Positions 52,172 to 59,698 of a stretch of 64,000 bases of DNA are shown one piece after another. The stretch spans positions 62,001-126,000 of the forward strand of contig NC_018020.1 in the NCBI RefSeq assembly GCF_000266885.1, written 5' to 3'. The translations under genes and the position numbers were made by a program. Within the stretch, counting starts at the first letter, position 1, and the number at the start of each line of letters is the position of its first letter. Origin of the DNA: Turneriella parva DSM 21527. GTDB lineage: Bacteria > Spirochaetota > Leptospiria > Turneriellales > Turneriellaceae. The notes below the pieces were generated by a model. The model worked only from the letters and a program-made list of their open reading frames with translations, was not told where the DNA came from and searched no databases.

Positions 52172-52231
52172 CTCCTTGGCCACCGAATTAGCAGTTCGAC
52201 CAGGCTTGCCGCAAGGTCACTGGCCAAGGAG
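52172..52231. repeat. Spaced inverted repeat upstream of the SDR gene
   Basis: Perfect 11-bp arms CTCCTTGGCCA (52172-52182) and TGGCCAAGGAG (52221-52231) 38 nt apart. It lies between the small-membrane genes and the SDR promoter. Role unknown; could be a terminator for leftward-oriented leader or a palindromic element. Confidence 0.55.
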
Positions 52232-52241
52232 ATCATCTTGC

Positions 52242-52257
52242 TGTAGCAAACGCTACA
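52242..52257 (+). promoter_or_regulatory. Operator TGTAGC-N4-GCTACA at the SDR promoter
   Basis: TGTAGCAAACGCTACA, continuing to TACAAT (52254-52259), a good -10 hexamer, so a bound regulator would block the promoter. No -35 is obvious. The same palindrome occurs at 54160-54177. ATG of the SDR gene is at 52298. Confidence 0.7.
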
Positions 52258-52297
52258 ATACAACTTTACACCTTAACGCGTCGATAGATTTCGACGC

Positions 52298-53044
52298 ATG
52301 TTCAAAGACAGAGTAGCAGTAATTACGGGTTCACAGCGCGGTATTGGCCGCGCGATTGCAGAGTCTCTCGCAGAACAGGGATGCAACATTGTCATCTCTG
52401 ATATCAACGGCGAGGGCGCACAAAAAACTGCCGATGAAATCGCCGCGAAGTACGGGGTGAAAGCAATCGGTGTTTCGTGCAACGTTACCAAGAAAGAAGA
52501 GCAGACCGCGCTCGCCAATGCAGCGGTGGAAAAACTCGGACGCCTCGACATCTGGGTCAACAACGCCGGCGCGATACGCGACGACCTGCTGATGCGCATG
52601 TCAGAAGCCGACTGGGATCTCGTGCAGACCGTTAACCTCAAAGGTGTGTTCTTCGGCATCCAGGCAGCAACGAAGGTCATGATGAAAGCCAAGTACGGCA
52701 AGATCGTGAACATCTCGTCGGTTGCAGGTCTCGTCGGCAGCGCCGGCCAGGCGAACTACGCTTCAGCGAAAGCCGGGGTGATTGCGATTACGAAGACTGC
52801 AGCGCGCGAATACGCTTCACGCAACATTACTGTCAATGCCGTGTGCCCGGGCTTCATTCTGACTGACATGACGAGCAACCTGCCCGACAAGTGGAAAGAA
52901 GAAGTTATCAAGCAGACCCCACTGCCAAAACGCGGTGAGCCCGCCGACATCGCGAAGGCAGTCCGCTTTCTTGCATCTTCTGATGCGGATTTTATTACCG
53001 GCGTGATCCTTCGTGTGGATGGTGGTATGGTAATAGGCTTGTAA
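52298..53044 (+). CDS. FabG-like short-chain dehydrogenase
   Basis: 248 residues, classical SDR. Cofactor site A-V-I-T-G-S-Q-R-G-I-G-R-A, N-N-A-G-A-I, and catalytic Ser/Tyr/Lys in N-I-S-S-V-A-G and Y-A-S-A-K-A-G. The length and C-terminal G-G-M-V-I-G suit 3-oxoacyl-ACP reductase or a beta-hydroxyacyl-CoA dehydrogenase. The shared operator with a ferritin-like metal hydrolase rather than fatty-acid synthase neighbours points to a specialised lipid or alkane-type pathway (inference). Its stop is inside a hairpin. Confidence 0.88.
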   Translation: MFKDRVAVITGSQRGIGRAIAESLAEQGCNIVISDINGEGAQKTADEIAAKYGVKAIGVSCNVTKKEEQTALANAAVEKLGRLDIWVNNAGAIRDDLLMRMSEADWDLVQTVNLKGVFFGIQAATKVMMKAKYGKIVNISSVAGLVGSAGQANYASAKAGVIAITKTAAREYASRNITVNAVCPGFILTDMTSNLPDKWKEEVIKQTPLPKRGEPADIAKAVRFLASSDADFITGVILRVDGGMVIGL

Positions 53045-53060
53045 GCGCAGCTTACAAGCC
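53036..53060 (+). terminator. Terminator hairpin of the SDR gene
   Basis: Perfect 11-bp arms GGCTTGTAAGC (53036-53046) and GCTTACAAGCC (53050-53060) with loop GCA. The TAA stop lies in the first arm. No U tract. Confidence 0.6.
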
Positions 53061-53063
53061 GGG

Positions 53064-53198
53064 AGACCACCCGAAACCGCCGCGCATTTGTGCCGCCAGG
53101 CACAAACAAGAAAACGAAAACCGCGAAGCGTTCGCGTGGTGTTGCCTAAAAGGCAACACAGCGTTTTCGTTTTCTTGGCGGCGCTTGCAGGGTGGTCT
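53064..53198. repeat. Cloverleaf-like palindromic element, 135 bp
   Basis: Outer arms AGACCACCC (53064-53072) and GGGTGGTCT (53190-53198). Inside, a 15-bp stem pairs 53107-53121 with 53163-53177; inside that are CGCGAA-GCG-TTCGCG (53122-53136) and GTGTTGCCT-AAA-AGGCAACAC (53139-53159). It fills the gap between two convergent genes. Its architecture parallels the element at 19273-19423. Confidence 0.75.
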
Positions 53199-53212
53199 AA
53201 TCTCTGCGAAAA

Positions 53213-54118
53213 TTACCCAGCTACTGCCTTACGATTCTTAAATTCCTCAGCCACAGTCCCCTTCTCCGAAAAGTACTCCTGGCGATAACGCTCCACCAGT
53301 GCGCGCGTGTCACGCTGGTTGGGGTGAAAATCCTTCATCAGAAATTGCGGCATCTGCACGAGCACGTTCGTCAGAAAGCCGCCGGGCTTGAAGAGTGCCC
53401 ATAGGTCGCTCAGGTTGCGCTGCACGTCGAAGAGTTTGCCTTCGCGCGCGATGAGGTATGCCCATGACGTGAGGATTCCCGGCACCATGCAGGTAACGAT
53501 GATCGGCACCGCGAGAATGCGCTCGAGGTGTTCGTTCTCGCTTACCTGTTGCAGCAAATCGTACGCGACTTCTTTGTGCTCGAGCTCTTCGATACCATGC
53601 CAGGTCCACAGCTTGAGCATTTCTGCGTGCGTGCTGCCGCGAAACTCTTCGTGCGTCAGCCATTCTTCAGCAAGGTGCGCGGTGAAATGTTCGGCGAGCG
53701 TCGTGATCGCGAGCTGCTGCGAAGGGGAAAACCGTTCGCACAACCACAGGCTGAACTTGATCTGCGCTTCGGGAAATGCCATGTCGAAACCGCGCTTTTC
53801 GAACCACTCGTTGAGCTCCTCGTGCTCGCGGCCGTGCATCGCTTCCTGGCCAATGAAACCGGTGATCTTTGCCTTGAGCACCGGGTCTTTCACCTGGTCG
53901 CGAAAGTGCCGCACCGATTCGACGAAGTAGCGCTCACCCGGGGGAAAGATCGCCGAGAACACTGCTTTCAGTGTTGTACCAACCACGCTGCCGTTGTAGG
54001 CAAAATAGCGCGGCACTTCATCGGGGTGTTTAAACTGCAGGTTGCGCGTGGGTATGCCCACGGCGGCGCCGTTCATTTTGACGGCCTCAGCAGCCATGAA
54101 TTCGCGGGTATCTTTCAT
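53213..54118 (-). CDS. Ferritin-like metal-dependent hydrolase
   Basis: About 301 residues of the family annotated predicted metal-dependent hydrolase (PF10118-like). Di-metal helices show F-I-G-Q-E-A-M-H-G-R-E-H, L-A-E-H-F-T-A-H-L-A-E and G-I-E-E-L-E-H-K-E-V-A, giving the Glu/His set expected of a four-helix di-iron protein. Substrate unknown. ATG 54118 is used; a TTG at 54145 is an alternative. Its promoter carries the operator shared with the FabG-like gene at 52298. Confidence 0.82.
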   Translation of the reverse strand: MKDTREFMAAEAVKMNGAAVGIPTRNLQFKHPDEVPRYFAYNGSVVGTTLKAVFSAIFPPGERYFVESVRHFRDQVKDPVLKAKITGFIGQEAMHGREHEELNEWFEKRGFDMAFPEAQIKFSLWLCERFSPSQQLAITTLAEHFTAHLAEEWLTHEEFRGSTHAEMLKLWTWHGIEELEHKEVAYDLLQQVSENEHLERILAVPIIVTCMVPGILTSWAYLIAREGKLFDVQRNLSDLWALFKPGGFLTNVLVQMPQFLMKDFHPNQRDTRALVERYRQEYFSEKGTVAEEFKNRKAVAG

Positions 54119-54159
54119 AGGCGAAATATCGGCAAAAGCGAACAAGTCGTCAATATTTA

Positions 54160-54177
54160 TTGTAGCAATTGCTACAA
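54160..54177 (-). promoter_or_regulatory. Second copy of the TGTAGC-N4-GCTACA operator
   Basis: TTGTAGCAATTGCTACAA, perfectly symmetric, 41 bp upstream of ATG 54118. On the minus strand it runs into TACAAT, a -10 hexamer, as at the SDR promoter. Spacer AATT here, AAAC there. Confidence 0.72.
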
Positions 54178-54208
54178 CACACTCGGAATCAGTAAGGAAT
54201 ACATAGAT

Positions 54209-54508
54209 TCAATGCTGTACGCGTTGAGCTAACAACCCTGGTTCGCGACCTGCGTGCAAACAAGCGACGATCTCTATCTGTTCGGAATTTCGGTAGTAGA
54301 CGATGTACGGGAATTTTCTTAAGGCAAGCTTTCGGACTTCTTTTCCATAGGCGACACCCATTTGGAGATTGTCGAGGATTAGTTGCACAATTGCCGAAAA
54401 ATCTGACAGAAAGGCTTCCGCAAGATTGGCTCGGATTTCAGAATACCAGATCGCGGCGGCGGTTAAATCGGCCTCTGCTTCAGGCCAAACCAGGAGTTTA
54501 CGCGCCAA
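54209..54508 (-). CDS. RelE/ParE-type toxin
   Basis: 99 residues: V-W-P-E-A-E-A-D-L-T-A-A-A-I-W-Y near the start, R-K-L-A-L-R-K-F-P-Y-I-V-Y-Y-R in the middle and I-E-I-V-A-C-L-H-A-G-R-E-P at the end, a ParE/RelE beta-sheet pattern. Start codon is TTG at 54508, abutting the antitoxin stop. ParE toxins poison gyrase; RelE cleave mRNA, and the sequence does not decide. Confidence 0.85.
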   Translation of the reverse strand: MARKLLVWPEAEADLTAAAIWYSEIRANLAEAFLSDFSAIVQLILDNLQMGVAYGKEVRKLALRKFPYIVYYRNSEQIEIVACLHAGREPGLLAQRVQH

Positions 54509-54754
54509 TCAAAGCCTTGCGCGAATGCGTTTTTCTACATTCTCCCAGGTATCAGCATGGCTTGCAGAATTCTCTGCATCTGCAAGCCGTTGCTCAATCA
54601 GCGCGCGATGCCAATCGGGGCTCGGAGACTCCGGAGCCAAATTCTCCCAAACCTTGCCGACGAGCTCGAGCTGTTGGTCTTTGCTGAGGCTATTGATCGC
54701 GATCAGAGCTTCTTGTACGCCCACGGGCACAGTGTGCGATGATTTGGTCGGCAT
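54509..54754 (-). CDS. Addiction-module antitoxin (TIGR02574-like)
   Basis: 81 residues from ATG 54754 (M-P-T-K-S-S). L-S-K-D-Q-Q-L-E-L-V-G-K-V-W-E-N-L-A and a C-terminal W-E-N-V-E-K-R-I-R match the short addiction-module component family that pairs with ParE/RelE toxins. Toxin starts directly after it. A 91-residue version from 54784 is possible. Confidence 0.82.
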   Translation of the reverse strand: MPTKSSHTVPVGVQEALIAINSLSKDQQLELVGKVWENLAPESPSPDWHRALIEQRLADAENSASHADTWENVEKRIRARL

Positions 54755-54783
54755 GGCAACTTTTTTCGCAGGCACCGGCAGCA

Positions 54784-55200
54784 TTATCGAAAAGTCAAAT
54801 CGGCAAAATCAAAACCAGGCGCGACCATGCACGCCGCGAGCACGTAGTCGCCTTCGATCACAACCGCGTTGAACCATGTTCCTGCCGGCATCAACTGCTG
54901 CGGTATGGCGCCAGTCCCATGGCCTAATAAGTGGGATTGATATTTATCACCGATATAACTCCGCACATCGAGCACGCCCCCTCCCTGCCAGAGCCAGATT
55001 TCGTCCCAGGAGACTTTATGGATGCGCGACTCGACGCCCGCGGGCAAGAGGTAATAGATCAGCGTAGCGAGGTTGCGCTCCCCTTTGTCTGTCTGCAATT
55101 TCACCGGAGACCGGTAAGTCTCGCGGTACCAACCACCTTCGGGATGTTCAACCAGTTTGAGCTCGGTGACGAGTTTCTGGACTTCGGCCGAAAGTGCCAT
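54784..55200 (-). CDS. DUF985/cupin-family protein
   Basis: 138 residues from ATG 55200. L-V-E-H-P-E-G-G-W-Y-R-E-T-Y-R-S is the DUF985 signature; a cupin-like barrel follows with G-A-I-P-Q-Q-L-M-P-A-G-T-W-F-N-A. Function unknown. It is separated by 1 bp from the nitroreductase stop, and the antitoxin start lies just downstream. The longer frame to 55488 overlaps the nitroreductase and is not used. Confidence 0.8.
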   Translation of the reverse strand: MALSAEVQKLVTELKLVEHPEGGWYRETYRSPVKLQTDKGERNLATLIYYLLPAGVESRIHKVSWDEIWLWQGGGVLDVRSYIGDKYQSHLLGHGTGAIPQQLMPAGTWFNAVVIEGDYVLAACMVAPGFDFADLTFR

Positions 55201-55201
55201 A

Positions 55202-55762
55202 TCAGACCGCGAAAACAAAATCGCTTTGTGGTTTGCGGCTGTTGGGTTTTTCCAGTTCGCGGTGTTTTTCGAGCAGGTGGTCAGTTCCCCCGCGCTTGCC
55301 CAGCGCGACGCAGCAGATAATATCTTCTTCGCCCGTATCGATTGAGAGTTCGCGTTCAATGACGTCCCGCAGAATGCCTCCCATTTGCCGGGCAACCAGA
55401 CCCCGATGCTGAGCTTCGAGCACCAGGGCCATGACAGCCGCGCCGGTGTCATACCAGGCGTGGATATTGGGCTTACCCGAAGCGGCAAAATTCTTGCGCG
55501 CAGTGACCACGATAATCTGGCTCGCGTGGCTCGCCCACGTGCGGTTGGTATCGTTTACGAAAGCATTGAACCGCGCACGGCTTTCGGCATCTTTTGCAAC
55601 ATAGAATTTCCACGGTTGTTCGTTCGACGACGAGGGTGCCCAGCGCGCAGCCTCGAGCAGTGAGTGTAGTTCTTCTGAGCTGAGCGTGTAAGTGGAATCG
55701 AAACCACGTGGAGACCAGCGGTCGGTGAATTGGCTGTCAATGGGATGCTCGGGAGTGCGCAT
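55202..55762 (-). CDS. Nitroreductase-family protein
   Basis: 186 residues from ATG 55762 (M-R-T-P-E-H-P). R-W-S-P-R-G-F, A-A-R-W-A-P-S-S-S-N-E-Q-P-W-K-F-Y, and D-T-G-A-A-V-M-A-L-V-L-E-A are FMN-binding nitroreductase hallmarks. Length and motifs suit a short oxygen-insensitive type. Substrate unknown. Co-directional with the cupin-like gene. Confidence 0.88.
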   Translation of the reverse strand: MRTPEHPIDSQFTDRWSPRGFDSTYTLSSEELHSLLEAARWAPSSSNEQPWKFYVAKDAESRARFNAFVNDTNRTWASHASQIIVVTARKNFAASGKPNIHAWYDTGAAVMALVLEAQHRGLVARQMGGILRDVIERELSIDTGEEDIICCVALGKRGGTDHLLEKHRELEKPNSRKPQSDFVFAV

Positions 55763-55806
55763 TTGTGAATACAATCTAAGCAAAGAATAGCCGCTCGGCA
55801 ATACAA

Positions 55807-56247
55807 CTATTTGCGGGAAGAGAACGGGTTCTTCGGTTTGAGAGCCGGAAACTTATGGAAATCCCGGTCATTCGTGTAAATCGTGCGTATCCCGGCGGCC
55901 TCAAGTTGTGAGGCAATAATGGCATCGGAAACAAGCTTACCTTTGACCGGCATGATCTCGGCATAGCCGGCCAATAGGCGAAAGGATTCTGGACCGGGTG
56001 CTAACATTTCGACCTGCGGCATCGCCATAACGCTTTCGACATACGCACAGGCTTTGGCAAACGGCATCGGCCGCTGGAAGATTGCGGGATTAGTGACAAT
56101 GCGCACAAAGGCGTGCAAAGTTTCCCAACACAAGAAGCACGGCTCCTGTGTTGACAGAATACGATTCAAAAACTGCTCCGCCTCAACCTGCCGGGGTTCG
56201 CCCTTGATGGCAGCATAGATGAAGATATTGGCATCAATCGAGTACAT
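55807..56247 (-). CDS. PIN-domain toxin (VapC-type)
   Basis: 146 residues. S-I-D-A-N-I-F-I-Y at the start supplies the first metal Asp; W-E-T-L-H-A-F, S-D-A-I-I-A and T-N-D-R-D-F the others. Ribonuclease toxins of this fold cut tRNA or rRNA. Overlaps its antitoxin by 14 bp. Confidence 0.85.
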   Translation of the reverse strand: MYSIDANIFIYAAIKGEPRQVEAEQFLNRILSTQEPCFLCWETLHAFVRIVTNPAIFQRPMPFAKACAYVESVMAMPQVEMLAPGPESFRLLAGYAEIMPVKGKLVSDAIIASQLEAAGIRTIYTNDRDFHKFPALKPKNPFSSRK

Positions 56248-56485
56248 GTTTCTGGCGGTCGAGTATGTTGGTGACCAGTTCTTTGTCGGTAATGTCTATT
56301 TTCGGTTCAAGGTCGACAGCTCCCGGCCAGACGAATCTTGTTTTGCCACGGGCTTCTTTTCCGCGCAAACCCAGGACGATCAGCTCGTCCATGAGCTTCT
56401 TCAGCGTCTTACCTTCTTTACTCGCCATTGTCTTCAGCTTGCGGTATACGGGTGCCTCGAGCTCAAGCGTGGTTTTTGTCCGCAT
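56234..56485 (-). CDS. VapB-type antitoxin
   Basis: 83 residues. An N-terminal T-T-L-E-L-E-A-P-V-Y-R-K-L-K resembles a ribbon-helix-helix, and a C-terminal T-D-K-E-L-V-T-N tail would bind the toxin. Start ATG at 56485. No sequence-specific operator was found, but a 40-bp palindrome lies 64 bp upstream. Confidence 0.75.
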   Translation of the reverse strand: MRTKTTLELEAPVYRKLKTMASKEGKTLKKLMDELIVLGLRGKEARGKTRFVWPGAVDLEPKIDITDKELVTNILDRQKHVLD

Positions 56486-56549
56486 GGGCGGAATGTATAT
56501 TTTTGCCGTGTTTACGGCGATATTTTTTATGTAAGCACGGTGTCTTTCT

Positions 56550-56589
56550 TGTTTGTAGGGGTAGGTTTAAACCTACCCCTACAAACAAA
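56550..56589. repeat. Perfect 40-bp palindrome without loop
   Basis: Twenty-base arms meeting at TTTAAA, core GTAGGGGTAGG. It lies 5 bp after the purL stop, upstream of the vapBC pair. A sequence of this GTAGGGG type is one I associate with repetitive palindromes in other bacteria (from memory). Hairpin formation could end purL transcription. Confidence 0.85.
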
Positions 56590-56594
56590 GGCAG

Positions 56595-58850
56595 TCATCG
56601 AAAATATTCTTTCAATCCACCTGCCCAGGCCGCATAGAGATCAGCGAGAGCTATTTCAGTCTGACCCAGCTTCAACTTTCCGCCACCCGCTTCAAAGCTC
56701 CCCAGCTTCGCCACCGGAAACTCAGCGGAGTGTTCTTTTTCGAGCGCCGATGCGTTAGCATCGCTTACGGCCACGAGATAACAATGCGCTGTTTCACCCA
56801 GCAAGAGAGTGTCGGCGAGTCCCTTGCCCAGCACCGTGATATCCAGTGTGATCGATGGCATCTTGCCGCTCGATTCAAAGCAGGCAAACGCCACACGGCA
56901 GGCTGCGCGCATGAGGCCACCGGCTGAAAGGTCGATTGCCGCGGCAAGGACACCTGCCCCGGCGAGTTTCGCGAGCTTCTGCGCACCGGCAAGTTCGGTT
57001 TTGAGATCCAACGATGGTAATGGACCACCCAGCGGTTTGCCTTCGGCATAGTGGTATTGGCTCGCCTGCTGCGACGGGGCAAACTTGCCGCAGAGAAACA
57101 GGTTTAGTTTCGAGGATAAATCCGCAGGCGCCGCAGGCACGGCATGCACTGCCTTTTCGAGCAGGCCAACCACACCCATGGTCGGCGTCGGCAGTACCGG
57201 CCCATCTTCAGATTCATTGTAGAACGAGACGTTGCCGCTCACAATTGGCACCTTGAACTCGCGGCACGCGTCAGACATGCCGGTCACAGCCTGCGCGAAG
57301 AACCAGTAGTTCTCGGGAATATACGGGTTCGCGAAGTTGAGGCAGTTGGTGAGGCCAATCGGTACGGCACCGGTCGCGGCGATATTGCGGACCGCTTCGG
57401 CAACGGTGTGCTGCGCGCCCTTGTAAGGGTCAATCGCGATGTAGTAGCCGTTGCCATCGATCGTGACCGCGAGCGCTGAATCAGAATGCGGCACGCGCAC
57501 AACGCAGCCGTTTTGTCCGGGCCCAATGACGCGCTTGAGACCGATGTCGGTATCGTACTGCCGATAGATCGGTTGCCGTGAGCAGAGGTTTGGGTGTGCG
57601 AGCAGCTTCGCGAAAAGTTTTGTCACACCCGATATATCCGCCTTTTGCAGCAGTTCATCGAGTTGGTTCAAATCAGCTGCCCCCTGCTTCATCGCCACGG
57701 GTTTCTGCTCACGTTCGTAACGCGGCGCTTTCTTGGTAAGAATTTCTGCGGTGAGGTCGGCGTAACATTTACCGTCCATGAAAATCTGCAGATTCTTACC
57801 TTCGGTGGTTTCACCGATCACCGCTGCGTCGAGCTCCCACTTATCGAAAACAGCCTTCACCTTGTCCCAATTGCCGGGTTCGATCACCATCAGCATGCGC
57901 TCCTGGCTTTCTGAGAGCATAAATTCAAACGGCACCATGCCGGTCTCGCGCGCGGGAACTTTCTCCAGATCGAGGCGAACTCCCACATTGCCAGAGGCTG
58001 CCATCTCTGAAGAAGAACTGACGAGGCCCGCGGCGCCCATGTCCTGGATTGCGAGCACGAGCTTCTTTTGTATGCATTCAATCGTCGCTTCCATGACGAG
58101 CTTTTCGAGAAACGGATCGCCGACCTGTACTGCACTTCGCTCTTCTTCAGACTCTTTGCTGAGGTTCTTAGAGGCAAAGCTCGCGCCGTGAATACCGTCA
58201 CGGCCGGTCTTTGCGCCGACATACACAACCCACTTTCCGGGACCGGGAATCTTCGCGGTCGCCATCTTGTCGATGTCGGCCACGCCCACGGTCATCGCGT
58301 TCACCAGTGGGTTACGCGTATAACTTTCGTGGAAAAAGATTTCACCGCCCGTGTTGGCGATGCCGAGGCTGTTGCCATAGTCGCCGATGCCTTTGACGAC
58401 ACGGCGCAAAAGGTAGCGCGTTCTCTGATCTTTTGCGGGCATACCAAATCGCAGCGAGTTTAAGGTCGCAATCGGCCGCGCGCCCATAGTAAAAACGTCG
58501 CGCATGATGCCGCCGACACCGGTCGCCGCGCCCTGGTAAGGCTCAACGGCTGACGGGTGATTATGAGACTCAACCTTAAAGACAACTGCCTGCTTGTCGT
58601 TGATCTTGAGTGAACCGGCATTTTCTTCACCGGGCTTTGCCAGCAGTCGGTCTGATTCAGAATAGAGCTTCTTCAAAAGGAGGATTGAGTTCTTATACGA
58701 ACAATGCTCCGACCACATGCCCGAAAACATCGCGAGCTCGGTAAAAGACGGCTTACGGCCCAGATGCCCCACAATCAGGTCAAACTCCCCATCTTTGAGG
58801 CCGAGCTTCTTTGCCTCTTCGGCTGTGCCTTCGCGGTCTACAATGAGCAT
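56595..58850 (-). CDS. purL: Phosphoribosylformylglycinamidine synthase, large synthetase subunit
   Basis: 751 residues, the small PurL type that needs separate PurS and PurQ, which are not nearby. H-N-H-P-S-A-V-E-P-Y-Q-G-A-A-T-G-V-G-G and Q-D-M-G-A-A-G-L-V-S-S-S-S-E-M are the two signature motifs; the two halves are internally repeated. Step 4 of purine synthesis. Stands alone between two repeats. Confidence 0.95.
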   Translation of the reverse strand: MLIVDREGTAEEAKKLGLKDGEFDLIVGHLGRKPSFTELAMFSGMWSEHCSYKNSILLLKKLYSESDRLLAKPGEENAGSLKINDKQAVVFKVESHNHPSAVEPYQGAATGVGGIMRDVFTMGARPIATLNSLRFGMPAKDQRTRYLLRRVVKGIGDYGNSLGIANTGGEIFFHESYTRNPLVNAMTVGVADIDKMATAKIPGPGKWVVYVGAKTGRDGIHGASFASKNLSKESEEERSAVQVGDPFLEKLVMEATIECIQKKLVLAIQDMGAAGLVSSSSEMAASGNVGVRLDLEKVPARETGMVPFEFMLSESQERMLMVIEPGNWDKVKAVFDKWELDAAVIGETTEGKNLQIFMDGKCYADLTAEILTKKAPRYEREQKPVAMKQGAADLNQLDELLQKADISGVTKLFAKLLAHPNLCSRQPIYRQYDTDIGLKRVIGPGQNGCVVRVPHSDSALAVTIDGNGYYIAIDPYKGAQHTVAEAVRNIAATGAVPIGLTNCLNFANPYIPENYWFFAQAVTGMSDACREFKVPIVSGNVSFYNESEDGPVLPTPTMGVVGLLEKAVHAVPAAPADLSSKLNLFLCGKFAPSQQASQYHYAEGKPLGGPLPSLDLKTELAGAQKLAKLAGAGVLAAAIDLSAGGLMRAACRVAFACFESSGKMPSITLDITVLGKGLADTLLLGETAHCYLVAVSDANASALEKEHSAEFPVAKLGSFEAGGGKLKLGQTEIALADLYAAWAGGLKEYFR

Positions 58851-59019
58851 GTTTCAACACCGGGGTTCGAGACAGGCGGGCAACCATGATGAAAAAAATG
58901 ACCCATTCACAGTTGCCGGCCGTCTAATAGGTTGTGGGGCGTTTGGCGCCCCGCGACCGACGGCTATAACGAAGAGAAATCCTCATTATTCACCGCCGGC
59001 CGCAATTAGGCCTTTCGGC

Positions 59020-59048
59020 TTGACTTGGGATTGCAAAGACGCAATACT
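59020..59048 (+). promoter_or_regulatory. Promoter of the abundant lipoprotein
   Basis: TTGACT (59020-59025), 17-bp spacer, AATACT (59043-59048). The start would be about 55-60 bp before the ATG at 59112, which has AGGAG close ahead. Confidence 0.6.
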
Positions 59049-59111
59049 GCAACAAGTCCAAAAGGGCAGCCCGGCCAAAAGCGGGGCAAAATCAAGATTT
59101 TAGGAGAAAAC

Positions 59112-59588
59112 ATGAAGAAATTAGCGTACACAGCATTATTCGCAGTTGCATTTCTCGCGACATACTGCGGCGGCACAAAAGGCCTGCAAGACATCAGCCA
59201 GGGCGAAGGCTCGGTTGACTCACTCGAAGAAGGCTTCGTCGGCGAAGACAAACTGATCGTTAAAGGCGACGGCATTTCACCTGCGGGCCTCAAGAGCTCA
59301 CTGCAGAAAGAAGCAGCAGCTAAAGAAGCTGCGCGTATCGACGGTCAGCGTAAAGTGATCGAAATCTGCCGCGGCGCAAACATTCAGGCTGCAGCAACTG
59401 TTGACAACTTTGCACTCGCAGGTTCAGCTGTGGGCAAAGACCTCGCAGGCCGCATGAAAGGTGCTAAAGTGAAAAAAGCCAACTGCAAACCAGAAGGCGA
59501 CATCGTGGGCTGCAAAGTTCTGATGGAAATTCAGAAAAAAGGCATCAAGAAAGATTGCGAACTCGCAATGGCTGAATTGTCGAAGTAA
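59112..59588 (+). CDS. Lipoprotein, LPP20-like, likely highly expressed
   Basis: 158 residues. Signal peptide with F-L-A-T-Y-C (lipid Cys19), Gly-Gly after. Middle helix K-E-A-A-R-I-D-G-Q-R-K-V-I-E resembles LPP20/DUF-type lipoproteins where A-R-x-x-A-Q is common; three further Cys in the C-terminal domain may form disulfides. Codon use is biased toward GCA, AAA, GAA and CTC compared with neighbours, which with a good promoter, strong Shine-Dalgarno and two terminators suggests abundance. Function unknown. ATG 59112 is supported by the lipobox; the open frame to 59025 is leader. Confidence 0.8.
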   Translation: MKKLAYTALFAVAFLATYCGGTKGLQDISQGEGSVDSLEEGFVGEDKLIVKGDGISPAGLKSSLQKEAAAKEAARIDGQRKVIEICRGANIQAAATVDNFALAGSAVGKDLAGRMKGAKVKKANCKPEGDIVGCKVLMEIQKKGIKKDCELAMAELSK

Positions 59589-59601
59589 CACGATGTTACA
59601 C

Positions 59602-59639
59602 GCTCTGCCGCGGGCACGATGCCCTCTTGGCGGCAGAGC
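59602..59639 (+). terminator. First hairpin after the lipoprotein
   Basis: GCTCTGCCGC (59602-59611) with GCGGCAGAGC (59630-59639), enclosing GGGC-ACGAT-GCCC. No U tract; may protect the mRNA 3' end. Confidence 0.6.
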
Positions 59640-59654
59640 TAAATAACACCCGAC

Positions 59655-59698
59655 ATAGCAATAAAAAAGGCGGCGTCAGCCGCCTTTTTTATTGCTAT
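59655..59698. terminator. Bidirectional rho-independent terminator
   Basis: Perfect 20-bp arms ending in GGCGGC-GTCA-GCCGCC flanked by A6 and T6, between the lipoprotein and the convergent argS. This is the clearest intrinsic terminator in the window, active for both strands. Confidence 0.9.
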
